Positions 32,050 to 42,555 of a stretch of 64,000 nt of DNA are shown here, in pieces. How positions within the stretch are numbered: position 1 is the stretch's first letter; each line of letters opens with the position of its first letter. The DNA is from Ancylostoma caninum (Eukaryota > Nematoda > Chromadorea > Rhabditida > Ancylostomatidae). Where the stretch lies: contig JBAJFG010000479.1 in NCBI GenBank assembly GCA_037903475.1, forward strand, positions 1,040,501-1,104,500, given 5' to 3'. The notes under the pieces were generated by a model, which was not told the origin of the DNA, did no database searches, and worked only from the letters and a program-made list of their open reading frames with translations. Both the position numbers and the translations under genes were made by a program.

Positions 32050-32757
32050 CTAGACTGTGTACCCGGCTTTGCTCGGGTCCTGGCAAAAATAGCGAAAAAT
32101 CAATAAAATCGATAAATCGATAGTGCTGTACAAAACGGTTGTCATATTCGTGTTCAGCGTATTGACATAGCTCAGTGACATGTCTTCGCCGCGCAGGGGC
32201 AAAATTAGCGAAAAATCAGTAAAATCGATAAATCAATAGTGCTGTACAGAACGGTTGTCATATTCGTGTTCAGCGTGCTGACATACCCCAGTGGCATGTC
32301 TTCGCCGCGCCCGGGGCAAAATTAGCGAAAAATCAATAAAATCGATAAATCGATAGTGCTGTAGAAAACGGTTGTCATATTCGTGTTCAGCGTATTGACA
32401 TACCCATGTCTTCACCGTCCCTGAAGCAAAATTGGCGAAAAATCAATAAAATCGATAAATCGATAGTGCCGTACGAAACGGTTGTCATATTCGTCTTTAG
32501 CGTATTGACATACCCCAATAGCCATGTCTTCACCGTCACTGGGGCAAAACAAGCGAAAAATCAATAAAATCGATAAGTCGATAGTGCCGTACGAAACGGT
32601 TGTCATATTCGTGTTCAGCGTACTGACATACCCCAGTAGACATGTCCTCGCCACGCCTGGGGCAAAAATAGCGAAAAATCAATAAAATCGATATAATCGA
32701 TAAACTAATCAATAATCCCAGGTGCAAAGTAGCCTAAAACCTACGCCGACCCTTAGG
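32050..32757 (-). mobile_element. Small Helitron-like element, copy 3, nested
   Basis: Mirror of 14881-15692: CTAG at 32050-32053, hairpin ACCCGGCTTTGCTCGGGT next to it, and five to six 116-bp units to about 32700. As both large copies contain it at the same place, it was present before they separated. Confidence 0.6.
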
Positions 32758-32947
32758 GAGGTGTCACCCTACAACAAGGAAGATAAAGATCTAAGAAGAA
32801 AAAAGCGGACAATGTGGAAATTTAGGCCAGGGGCCCCTTTTTAAAGTACTCATCACAACACTGCGTATCGACAATGCGCTGAGAGTCGACGCGCAGTAAC
32901 AGACGCGTTCTCGGGAATTAGCGACCAAATCTTTTAATATAGTAGGA

Positions 32948-33420
32948 TATTGGATTGTACTGTCCTTCTTAGAAACTGATCCTAGAACTCGTTAATCTCT
33001 GCGGGACCTTGTGACATATGCGCCAAACGTACATAGCCAAGGCAAGGACAGAGTGCGCCCCATCACTGCGCAACCCCTCACGGTGTTTATCCATCCATAT
33101 GAGGAGCATCACTTCCAGTGCACTGTGATTCCGCGGGATACTGCTAAAGCGCCACAGAGGGGCTACTCTGCTCCGTACACTGCTATTACGCAATGTCAAG
33201 TTAACATTCTCTCGCCCGGAGGGCTCGAGGCCGCTAGAGTGGGGTCCCGCCACGAAACCCTGAAAGCACTGTCTAAACCTCTCGCTTTCATCATTGGAGA
33301 CTGTATCCATTTTTTCGTCAGTGGCGCCCTTACGGTGCTTTGTTATGTGTAGATATTATACAACTAGACGGATTTTACTAACAACAGCCGAATGCAGCAG
33401 GGAGAGGACACGGTCCTGCA
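32948..33420. other. No gene seen
   Basis: Flank of the right Helitron copy. Overlapping open frames on both strands at 32969-33352 lack splice signals or recognisable composition. Confidence 0.3.
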
Positions 33421-33422
33421 CA

Positions 33423-34450
33423 TATTTAGCCGTATTCCGAACTCGGCTGGGCCAGCCACGCATGGCCCTGGCCAAGCGTGCATGGCTCATCGCATATGAC
33501 CCGGTATTCCGGCGTGGGCCGCCGGCCTCGTCCACAAGCGCGCCGTTTACCGCGTCTTGTTTAAATTGCCCTTATCATTAAATTAACGCGAGTTACAAAT
33601 AAGCCCAGGGCACTATCTGGCTAGTTCTGCCCCAAACATTCCGATGAAATTCTTTTCGCCCAAATTTCATCTAGGGGGTTGTCTGAGGAGATGAACACAA
33701 ATATAGTATCCCTTTTGTACCGTTACTCCGTTTTTGTAGGGTTAGGCAAGGTTTACTATGAACACTGTATCTCACAAGATCTTCTAAAACTTTGCATAGA
33801 AGGATTGCTGTAGGCGCTGGTCACGATTGTCGATATTATTTCGCATGCCACCTTCGTTTTCTCCCCGAAATCTGCATCTTCTCTGAATCTCCTATTGAAT
33901 ATGAGGTCACGGTAGAAAATGAATGCGATATTCATAATCAGGGCCCAAATCAACCCCCCTACACAAAATATGAGAGGACTGCAAGAGATTCCATCTCTGC
34001 GGTGTGCCTACCGTTAGCCTATAAAAACTAGGTAGTGGCACGAATTGGATACAATTTGCATGTCCAGAACCTCAAATAACCCCTGGCAAAGTTTGCGCGA
34101 GATATTTCACTTCGGAGTTTTGGAGCAGGACTAGCTGAATAGTGCCACTGAATTTTCCCATTTCTACGCAGTAACCTTGTTTGATAACTCTGCATTGAAA
34201 TGGAACAGTGCTATGCCATTATTGAAAGCATCTGTAGAAAGAGCGATATGAATGCCCTTTTTGCTGAAGGAATGAAAACTACGCATGAATCCGGACAAAA
34301 AATGAAGATTTTTTCGCATGGCCCTATCAAAAGTAGTGGGAGTGAGCACCGATTTCAAATTGCGCGCGCTGCTCCCGGAATACCAGGACATCGCATATGG
34401 CCCAGTTGGCGACGCATAGCCCTGGGCCAAACCGCGCCGGAATACGGCTA
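33423..34450. repeat. Pair of inverted TAGCCGTATTCCG repeats
   Basis: The segment at 33423-33512 (TAGCCGTATTCCGAACTCGG, later CATCGCATATGACCCGGTAT) matches the complement of 34360-34450 (CGCCGGAATACGGCTA, CATCGCATATGGCCCAG). They could be the ends of one element of about 1 kb or two separate inverted copies. No target duplication resolves this. Confidence 0.5.
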
Positions 34451-34790
34451 ATTGCTGACATATTGCAAACGTTGCTCACTCCTTCCACTGTTATTAAAAG
34501 AGACGACGAAACCTGAAATAAAGCATAAATTTAGAGAATTCTCGTTAATGACCGCAGTGATCACATCAGACTTCGGCAGGAACTTGACTCAGGTCAAGCG
34601 GGTTTTCGGAAAAGATGAGATGAGCAGAGGGGACTTTGCTGCTGAGACTTGGATTTTGGTCAGACAACAATCCAATTCTTCTCAGATAAGAGCAGAGAAG
34701 GGAGACTGAGCGAAAGAATTCCTGTTCTATCAATTCTACTAATTCTGACTGAAATAAGAGTAGAATTAGAACTTGTTTCAACAATTACAG

Positions 34791-35215
34791 TCGAAAAACT
34801 ACCTAGCAGTACCCACAGTATCGTCTGGTACTGAACGGATCCTGCCCAAACTTGATAGTAAGGTTACAGATACTATTTTCCTCCAACTTCCAATAGAAAT
34901 TGGTAGTCAATTGATTTTGGCAAGAGTTAGTGGTTATCATGCGAGAATCCTACCAGCGGCACTGCTTCCAATGCTTGTAAAAAACAGGTTCTGCACGGAT
35001 CCTTTGGTGAACAGGCACATATTCGTAGTTGGCAAAGTTCCATCTAAATCGGATAGATAATTGGACCCAATTATTTTTTCAAGGAAAAGTACTTGGCAGT
35101 ACTCACAGCATCGTTGGTATTGCGACCCTGCCCAAACTTCGTGATAAGATTGAAGATACTACTCTCCTTCCAACGGCCTATGAAAATTGGGATCAATTGA
35201 TGTTGGAAGGAGTTG
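34791..35215 (+). repeat. Diverged tandem duplicate of about 130 bp
   Basis: 34791-34925 and 35081-35215 share AGCAGTACCCACAGTATCGT / GGCAGTACTCACAGCATCGT, CTGCCCAAACTT, AAG(G/A)TT(A/G)(C/A)AGATACTA and a C-terminal-like (T/C)CAATTGATTTTGG. Both copies are open over part of their length (ILPKLDSKVTDTIFLQLP and TLPKLRDKIEDTTLLPTA), so they may be duplicated exons of an unknown gene, but I see no clean splice sites. Confidence 0.4.
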
Positions 35216-36957
35216 TTGCTGCGGAACTCTCTGAACCCTAAATTTATCCCTAAATTTAGGGTTCAACACCGGCTCAAAGAATTTTTATCGGACAACTTTC
35301 TTTGACAACAATTATTTCCAATTGTATTAAGACGGGTAGCTTCAGGAATGGCCGGCCTTCTCAGTAAATGGCGATCATTTGGCTACAGCGAAAAAATGCC
35401 TAAAAAACGGTCTTCAGCACCATTTCGGCGCAGCCTCTTCAAACAACTTTTTACGAAGTCATTTCTTACTAAATTGTTTTCAATTTTTTTGCACTATTGT
35501 GCTATTTAGTATTTCTATATCGAACTAATGGCAAAATACTCCAAAATCTCCATCTCTTTTCGAGTTCTAGCTGGGAATTTTGAAAATTATAAGACGGTGC
35601 TAGCGTGTTAATTCGGTCCGGAAGTCTCTCTACAAACGGAGGACATTTGGAGCACCGGATCCTAGCGCATAATATGTGATTACCAATAAAATGCGGCCTA
35701 TGAGACACCTATCTGGATTCAATTCCTCCTGAAAATGCACGTGAATGCAAGTTGTATTCCATTAAGGAATAAAATAGCAATCCAGAAGATCCATAGATTG
35801 CCACTTTTGTGTTTTGATGGCGTGCATTTAAAATGAAAACATAATGGGAAAGGATAGTGTCATTTCAATGCGCTCGCTGAGCTGTATTATTCGGTCGCTC
35901 AATTGTTTCTCCTTTCAGAAACATAGCTAAAAAAATGTAGCAGTCATTTCTTTCGCTCATTTTGAGTATGCTTTAGGGTACGCTATTGCTTGTGCATGAT
36001 GTGTCATTTTAAGGAGTTTCCTAGATATTGGGCAGGTGAAAAACAAATGGCGCTTTTTGTGTCGATTTTATTTTTTTTAGCAAACCAAAAAACTCCTTTG
36101 ATTAACATGAACCATTCCTTAATCTATGAGTAGTCTTCTTCATTCTTTACTCCGTGCGCTCAGAACTCGGGGAACAGCAAAGCGAAGAAAGATGAGAGTA
36201 TTGTTTCCGTATAGCAAATTTTGAGCGGCTGTGGAGCGAAAGATAGGCCTTTGAGCATTTTATGGATTTTTCTGGCAAATCAACTTCCTCGAAAAAATAG
36301 CAGTAATAGGCATTATCGAGGAGTTGCTTTCAAAAAGCAGCTTAGAAAGAATCATCCAGCAAGCGCTCCAGAAATAACAAAGGAAATGTTTTGAAAAGTG
36401 CTCACATATGTTCCCCCAAAACGGAACCGTTACACCGGAGCTCACATATCGATTAGGTGATGACGTCGTAGCCGAAAAAGGTGTTTTGGTTTGCAGTGCT
36501 TGCACTGCTATAGAGAAATCTTCGAAATTTAGAAAGTAGAAAACGAGATCTCCGGACCCTGTTAATTATTATATTTTACGACTGCTATCCACAGTGAGCA
36601 TCTTCTACACCTACAGAACAAAAGAGTTTTCTGTACTTCACAAGTACTCCTGTACTGCCATGCCAGGCTTGGCGCGAACAAAATAAAATGATTTTGGAAA
36701 AAGATAACGCAATTTGTATCAGCCCAATACAATGCCAAACACCATTGCTTAATTCTGTTTACCAAATGATTAGGTAAAAATGTTACTTACTGCTTTCCAC
36801 ACAGTGAATTACGCGTACCTTTGATCAAGTGAGAAGACGTGTCGAAAACCATGCGTCTTTTTAAACCTATTGTTGTCATATTGTCAGCATAGTTATTTCT
36901 TGGTTTTTTGAGATTGTTTATGAACGAGTCGCTTATTTGATGGTCCATCTCGAGATC
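35216..36957. other. No gene seen upstream of the TTR-like gene
   Basis: AT-rich DNA without supported exons. A small perfect palindrome built on CCCTAAATTTAGGG lies near 35240-35267. Confidence 0.35.
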
Positions 36958-36969
36958 TTTAATTTGCAG
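36958..36969 (+). promoter_or_regulatory. Spliced-leader acceptor of the TTR-like gene
   Basis: TTTAATTTGCAG abuts the ATG at 36970. This favours 36970 over an upstream in-frame ATG at 36937, because the upstream residues are not signal-peptide-like. Confidence 0.6.
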
Positions 36970-39900
36970 ATGAGAATGGTTATTCTTTTGCTCCTCATAT
37001 CGTCTTGCTACGGTTTGCTCTGGTTTATCGGCAGGAAGCAATCTGTTGGTGTGAAAGGCAAACTTGTTTGTAATGGCATGCCTGCTGGAGGAGTAAAAGT
37101 GAAATTATATGAGAAGGAAATTTGTAAGAACTACATTCATGCTTCTTACGGCAATTTGAAGATCGCACAAAATATATCTTACTGAAAACGCTGTTATTTC
37201 AGTTTTGGACAGAAAACTGGACCAAGGCAAGACCGATGCAAATGGCGAATTCAAGTTGTGGGGAAGCGCAAGAGAAATATCAAATATCGATCCTCAGCTG
37301 AATATCTATCACAAATGTAACCACAGAGGGGTGAGATTTTGCGTGACTTCCGCATAGTGGGTCAAGAAGTGCTGCGAGTACAGGGTGGGAGCAAAATTAA
37401 AGGAACATGCCCAAAAATTTACATCAATTGGTTGTAGAACACGTTGAACCGTTTGCCTTCAAAAAAAGCTTAACAAATTCGGGGTTGATGTCTAGTGGCA
37501 AGTAGCCTCCATCAAGGTAATTATCCTAACCTCGCACTTTTTTCTGTTCAGAAAACGGCTTTGTTAGGCTTATAACAGATCTTAATTCGGAAATCATAGT
37601 TAATATTAATTGGCATTTTATGTGCGCGTGTGTGTACGTGTGTGTGTGCAAGAGAACCAGCCATGGTCGTCAAAAACTATCGACACCATCGTGTTCAGCG
37701 CATCGAGTTATGTACAAAAAAGTTGCAAATTTTGATTTTTACCTTGATTTAAAGGTGTTTTGGGCCACGTTTGTCATGTTCAGACATGTTAATGGCCGAC
37801 AGTTGTTTTCAACACGGTCGGAATGAGCGAGAAAGGCCTATGATTACACGACCGTATAAAAGGAAAGAGACGGGCAGGACAGTTTTATAACGAAGAGGAG
37901 GAACAAGGCGGACGAGGGATGACATGAATGGGTGAGAAGGTGGTGGAGAAGGTGACATGAAACGTACCTAGAACTATGTAAGAGGTGCGTCGCGCTCGAT
38001 AGGGGAAGAGTGATGCGCCGGCGCCCATAGGTGGGGAAACGGGTCCAGCGCTGTGATAGGGATGCGCCGGCATTTACAAAATGGGGAAACGCCTGGAGAC
38101 CGGTCCAACGACGTGGTAAGGATGCGTCGGCGTCCAAAAGTGGGGAAACGCCTGGAGACAGGTCCAAGGACGTGGTAAGGGTGCACTGGCGTTCAAAAAA
38201 ATGGGAAACGGTTGGAGACGGGTCCTAACGGTGTGATAAGGGTGCACTGGCGTTCAAAAAATGGGAAACGGTTGGAGACGGGTCCTAACGGTGTGATAAG
38301 GGTGCGCCGGCGTCCAAAAGTGGGAAGACGGGTCGGGTTCAACGGTGTGATAAGGGTGCGCCGGCGTCCAAAAGTGGGGAAACGGCTGGAGTCGGGTCCA
38401 ACGGTGTGATAAAGGTGCGCCGGCGTCCAAAAGTGGGGAAACGCCTGGAGTCGGGTCCAACGGTGTGATAAGGGTGCGCCAGCGTCGAAAGTGTGGAAGA
38501 TGTTACGCACGGGTCCACACCTGCGAGAGTACTATGCCAGCACTCAGTAGAGGGGAACACACACGTATGCTGGGCGAGCGAAGCGAGCCCAAAAGAAGCC
38601 TGAGAGTTCGGCGTTAGCCGGACGATCAGGCTGGTATACTATAATGAGAAGGAAGAGATCCATCCCAGTGAGGTCTGGATACATAATAAGCTCGCATATT
38701 CAGATAATAACGACCACAGGTCGGAAATCTGTGTAGGGTTTCCTTATAACTCTCTCCCTTTTTTTCGTTCTATATAATAAGTTTGCGTATAACTGATGTG
38801 GTGTGAATATGACGTTTGTTGTCCTGATATGCATCTGAGTCGAAAATTTCAGAGGTTATTCCTCTCACTGGCTTATTTCTGCTGGTTATTTTTAGCAATG
38901 ACACAGATCGTTCCTGTTGGTACAAGTCATTTCTTTAAATGGAATCTCGTCATTCTGGGTCCGCATCCAGTATGCCTTATCCAGTCCGATTAACGCGCTC
39001 TAGCGGATATGCTAGTGTTGTTTAGAGAATATGACGTACAGTCAGTCCAAAACGACGACTCCGTCCGCGCACGCGGGGATCGAGAGGCTAGGACGTATGC
39101 TGTTAGCAGCCAAATCGAACACGTCACAGCCAAATCATCGGTCGATACCATGAGGATAACGATGAAACGTGATGCGCAGATTATAGATGATGACGTGGAG
39201 TGCTGAGAAACGTGGCAGCTTCCCGGCGTGCTTGGGTAGACACGTCGTTTCGGACAGACTATATATGCGAATCCATTCCTTTCGCTGCGGGATAAACTTA
39301 TCGTATCGTTTTCCACTTTATAACGATCCACGATCTACTCCTCCAATTCATGTTGCCTCTCGTCAAAGCACCGCATTTGCAGCAACTAATGAACACATGG
39401 TTAGACGAGTTATATTGGATGGCAGAGTGGTTAAAAATCAGTGGAAAAGGATGTGTTCCCGCTGTGTTTTCCCTCCCGCGATCAAATATATTAGATACGG
39501 CTCCTGCTATGCGATACATCGTGACGGTTGTATTCTTTTCTGTTCACAATTTGTACTTTTGATGGGGTTGTAAGTAACTGGTTTACACATTCTTAGGGGT
39601 CAGCATAACCTGCTCACTTTTACTGCAGAAATGTATTTAGTTCAGAAGTGGGCCTCAGATGGGCGAGTTTGGGCCTGCTTAACATTCTTAAGATGTCGTG
39701 ACGAATTTTTCTAAAGAGAACCGTAAGAGCAATTTACTGTACAAGAAAGTTGAACTACGGAAAGCCGATTAGTGACATAAGGCGAGCGCGGCACGTTTAT
39801 TTAATAACAATTTGCCCTATCCTGTATTTCAAAAAACGCTGTTATGACTGGGGAAAGTAATCGAACATGAGTTCGTTGGCTCAATGCAGGCACTTATTCT

Positions 39901-40097
39901 TCATCGAGAGTTCTGTTCTACTCTTTTATTCTATTTTGAATATATCTATTTAGCCTTGCTACAAGAAGCTGCCCATAGGAATTCCATCGAAATATATTCT
40001 GAAAGGAAACAAGGTGGATTTGGACAAGTACTTTGACATCGGCACTGTGGAACTTTCCATGAAGATCAAGGGTCAAACGATCGACTGCATCAACTAA
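36970..40097 (+). CDS. Transthyretin-like (TTR-52/TTR family) secreted protein
   Basis: Nematode TTR-like proteins are small secreted proteins with a transthyretin-type beta fold, expanded in nematodes; some act as bridging or signalling factors and many are found in secretions of parasitic species. Three exons: 36970-37123, 37203-37330, 39954-40097 (TAA), with matching phases, giving 141 residues, normal for the family. Residues 1 to about 15 (MRMVILLLLISSCYG) form a signal peptide. The mature start SVGVKGKLVCNGMPAGGVKV is the family hallmark, followed by KLYEKEIF, a KTDANGEFKLWGS strand and ISNIDPQLNIYHKCNH. The last exon has PCYKKLPIGIPSKYI and ends in DCIN. Four cysteines sit at the usual places. 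Intron 1 is 79 bp, but intron 2 is 2.6 kb and holds a 59-bp minisatellite and a MITE. Coding sequence is intact. The particular paralogue cannot be named. Confidence 0.93.
38000..38510. repeat. 59-bp minisatellite in TTR intron 2
   Basis: About eight units containing GGTGCGCCGGCGTCCAAAAG, TGGGGAAACGCCTGGAGTCG and GGTCCAACGGTGTGATAAG. The first units differ (GGTAAGGATGCGTCG). The frame is open in several registers on both strands by composition; none is a gene. Confidence 0.88.
39039..39261. mobile_element. MITE with AGTCTGTCCGAAACGACG ends, complete copy
   Basis: Left CAGTCAGTCCAAAACGACGA and right (complement) TAGTCTGTCCGAAACGACGT are inverted repeats bounded by TA (39037-39038, 39262-39263). 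223 bp. It shares its body with the truncated copy at 24436-24590. Located in intron 2 of the TTR-like gene. Confidence 0.8.
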
Positions 40098-40530
40098 CTG
40101 CCTCCATTTTATGGATAGGTTTTTCGCAACACTTGGCGGAGTAGCACAAAAAAACCTCCCTGCAAATAATTGTATGAGATGAAGCAGCACGTCTTCTTCG
40201 CTAGATGCCAGCGCATCCGTTTTCATGTTTCAAGTTGGCGAACATATTTGTGGGTGGTGACTTGCAAAGGTCTGTGATCCTTTTGAATGCCTATTCCATC
40301 ACTTCTCTTCCTAACACATCCTCTGAAAACTCGTTTTGCCTACCTAGCCTTGCTACTTTCCGAAGCTGGTTAGATGAACATTTTTATATCATACATCTCA
40401 AGGCTACTTCTTTGTCTGCTTCTTTGTTTACTTTAGGTTCATTTTATGTGTCAGCTGTTGTTTAATTCTTGTCCTATGTAGTTCTATCTGAGATAATTCT
40501 ATTTCAACATTTATGCCTACGTGAATCCAA

Positions 40531-40536
40531 AATAAA
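40531..40536 (+). terminator. Possible poly(A) signal of the TTR-like gene
   Basis: AATAAA about 430 nt downstream of the stop codon. That is long for a nematode 3' UTR, so a nearer variant signal may be used instead. Confidence 0.3.
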
Positions 40537-40746
40537 TGCATTGAATATCCGAGGTAAATATTTTTTACAATATTCCCGGTAACAACGTCAGGCACATAGT
40601 TCCAATAAATAGGTTCTAACAGAAAACACATTTCATTCACGAGGAGAGGACAGGAGCAAATAACGCGTCGGTTGATATTACCCATTTTGATCTCCAAAAG
40701 GCATCCATCAAAGTAAATCATCGTCTTCTCCTGCTAAGCTTGTAAA

Positions 40747-41605
40747 TCCCAGTCTCCCAGACAAACTTTCGGAACTTCCGCGGAGCTTGTTCGGAACTTC
40801 TGCGGAGCTTGTTCGGAACTTCCGCGGGTGACTCGAAGTTCCGAAGTCGAACAAGAGTGACGTAATTCGCGCATTATGGAGTCAACCATAACTCGACTAA
40901 TAAGGTAAAATCGACACGGAGTGATGAACAGCTCCACGCGTGACGATACCAAAAATCGTAGGACCATGAGCTCCACCTTAGATCGTTTCATCACGTACCC
41001 CTAGTTAGTGGCACTAGCGGTTTCGTTTTCCGAAGATGAACTTCAAGCAGGTCTGCCCTCTGACTGTGCGACGTATCTGCGTCAGGTTTCAAAATCAATG
41101 ATAACATGGAAAAATTCTTCTTTGGTGAAAATCTGGTAAATTTTCGTATTTATGGGAATAACCCCAGAGGTACATTTTTCTGACACGAGACTTACCCGAA
41201 ATTTGACATTAAAGATGTCATTATTGGTGCATGCCGAAGTGAATTTCGAGGAAAAAATAGTGTAAAAATTTTCGTATTCTACCACGGCTTCTTATTTGTC
41301 TAGCCGAAGTCAGTCAAGAACATTCCACTTAAAAAATTGGACGAAAACATGCCATTTGATATTTTAGTTTCTTGAATCATTCTACCTCTCTCGAAGCTTC
41401 GCGGAAGTTCCGAAAAGTGTCAAGCTCCGCGGAAACTACTTTTTTCTCTGCGTCTCCATTCGGAACTTCCGCGGAACATGCGCGGAACTTCCGAAAAAAC
41501 CGACGAGTGACGTCATATTTCCGCGGTAGCTCCAAAAATCGGGATCCAGTGGTAAATCAGGCTCCGCGGAAGTTCCGAAGGTCGGTCTGGTCTGGGCGAT
41601 TCGTT
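40747..41605. mobile_element. TIR element rich in CGGAACTTCCGCGGA
   Basis: The left end (CCCAGTCTCCCAGACAAACT then TTCGGAACTTCCGCGGAGCT) matches the complement of the right end (CGCCCAGACCAGACCGACCT then TTCGGAACTTCCGCGGAGCC). The word CGGAACTTCCGCGG or its complement occurs many times near both ends. Interior AT-rich and non-coding. About 860 bp; target duplication not resolved. Confidence 0.65.
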
Positions 41606-41889
41606 ATTGCGCTGGCTTGAGTACTATTTGAAAGATGTGTGGATGGCTGTCGAAGTCGGCCATAGCAGTCAATAGAAGCCATGCTAAAATGGTCGTTGGA
41701 TCACGGAATACTTTTTAACGCTTGAAAACCAGCTGTACTGCATCTTGGAAAACTATCGTACAAGGATTGTACTTCAAACGACGTTAAGCTAGAAATCGAA
41801 AAGAGGGATGAATAATCTTTGCGTCTTGATAGATTCTAACCCTTTTCGAGCTTTATTTTATTCATGAACTTTGAAAATGTGTTCTCAAA

Positions 41890-42160
41890 CAACTTTAATA
41901 TTCTGACACGCCTGTTTAAATCCTGTGTTTGACCTCGTGTGGAGTATCGCTCACAGGTTTGGAGCCCATGTTTGAGAGAACATCAGAAGAGTAGAGAGTA
42001 TTGTACAGGCGTTTGCAAGAATTGTACTGTGCAAAGCTCTGCAAGCATTCCCCCACTACATTTAAATCATATGAGGAACGACGCAAAATCTTGAATATGG
42101 AAAGCGTAAAAGGGATAAGAATGGTTGAGGACCCTGTTCTCGCTTTGGCGCACTGAACGG
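41890..42160 (+). pseudogene. LINE reverse-transcriptase C-terminal remnant
   Basis: Across two frames, the sequence reads VEYRSQVWSPCLREHQK, then RRVESIVQAFARIVLCKAL and SYEERRKILNMESVKG. This order (EY..VWSP..L, ES(V/I)Q, SYEERR..L.M.S) is the conserved end of the reverse transcriptase of CR1/Jockey-type non-LTR retrotransposons. A stop codon and at least two frame changes make it a dead fragment. No catalytic YXDD box is included. Confidence 0.7.
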
Positions 42161-42555
42161 TGAGATTATGGGAAATACTAGAGATAACGAAAGATGACGT
42201 GAATCACGATTGCATCGACTGCACAATATGGAAAAAATCAGTATGGCTTTCCTACAGAACTATATGCGATGCTGATGCAATCCTGGTTGGCGAGCTAAGA
42301 AGCAAGTTCAACCAAAGGGGTTATCAAGTAAGTTTGTGCTGTATTTTTTTATTCAACCGGTTGTTTCCCTGTAAAATATTGGGAAAAACTACAGTCAATG
42401 TGGGGCAACTTGCTGGCCGTTTTTTGTGCACTATCACAGCTTCAAAAGAACGTTCCTAAGTGTTGTCGCAGGATTTTTGTTTAGCCTTATTCTACTCACA
42501 CATCCTACTGCTCTGCTGACATTCCACCGCCTAAGGCATTATAATACGATATCTC

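Larger units (their letters stand above)
26041..32947 (-). mobile_element. Large Helitron-like element, right copy (inverted)
   Basis: Reverse-complement copy of 14704-19814. On the minus strand it starts A/TCCTAC (32948/32947) and ends GGAGCCACTAG/T (26041). Outside these points the two copies share no extended sequence. Its module order mirrors the left copy: small Helitron (32757-32050), 80-bp array (31800-28615), 82-bp array (28360-26745, broken by a mariner) and a unique 3' part. It is longer (6.9 kb) mainly because the 80-bp array has about 40 units. Non-autonomous. Confidence 0.7.

Noticed and set aside
14697..32961. One foldback-type transposon with 18-kb span and a TACT target duplication
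   Set aside because: TACT does occur outside both outer ends, but 4 bp can match by chance. The homology boundaries fit A/TC..CTAG/T at both ends of each arm, and the region between holds exons phased with exons outside the left arm, which suits two separate insertions better.
37844..38510. Open frames of 60-107 codons around the 59-bp repeats
   Set aside because: Composition-driven frames inside a minisatellite in an intron of the TTR-like gene.
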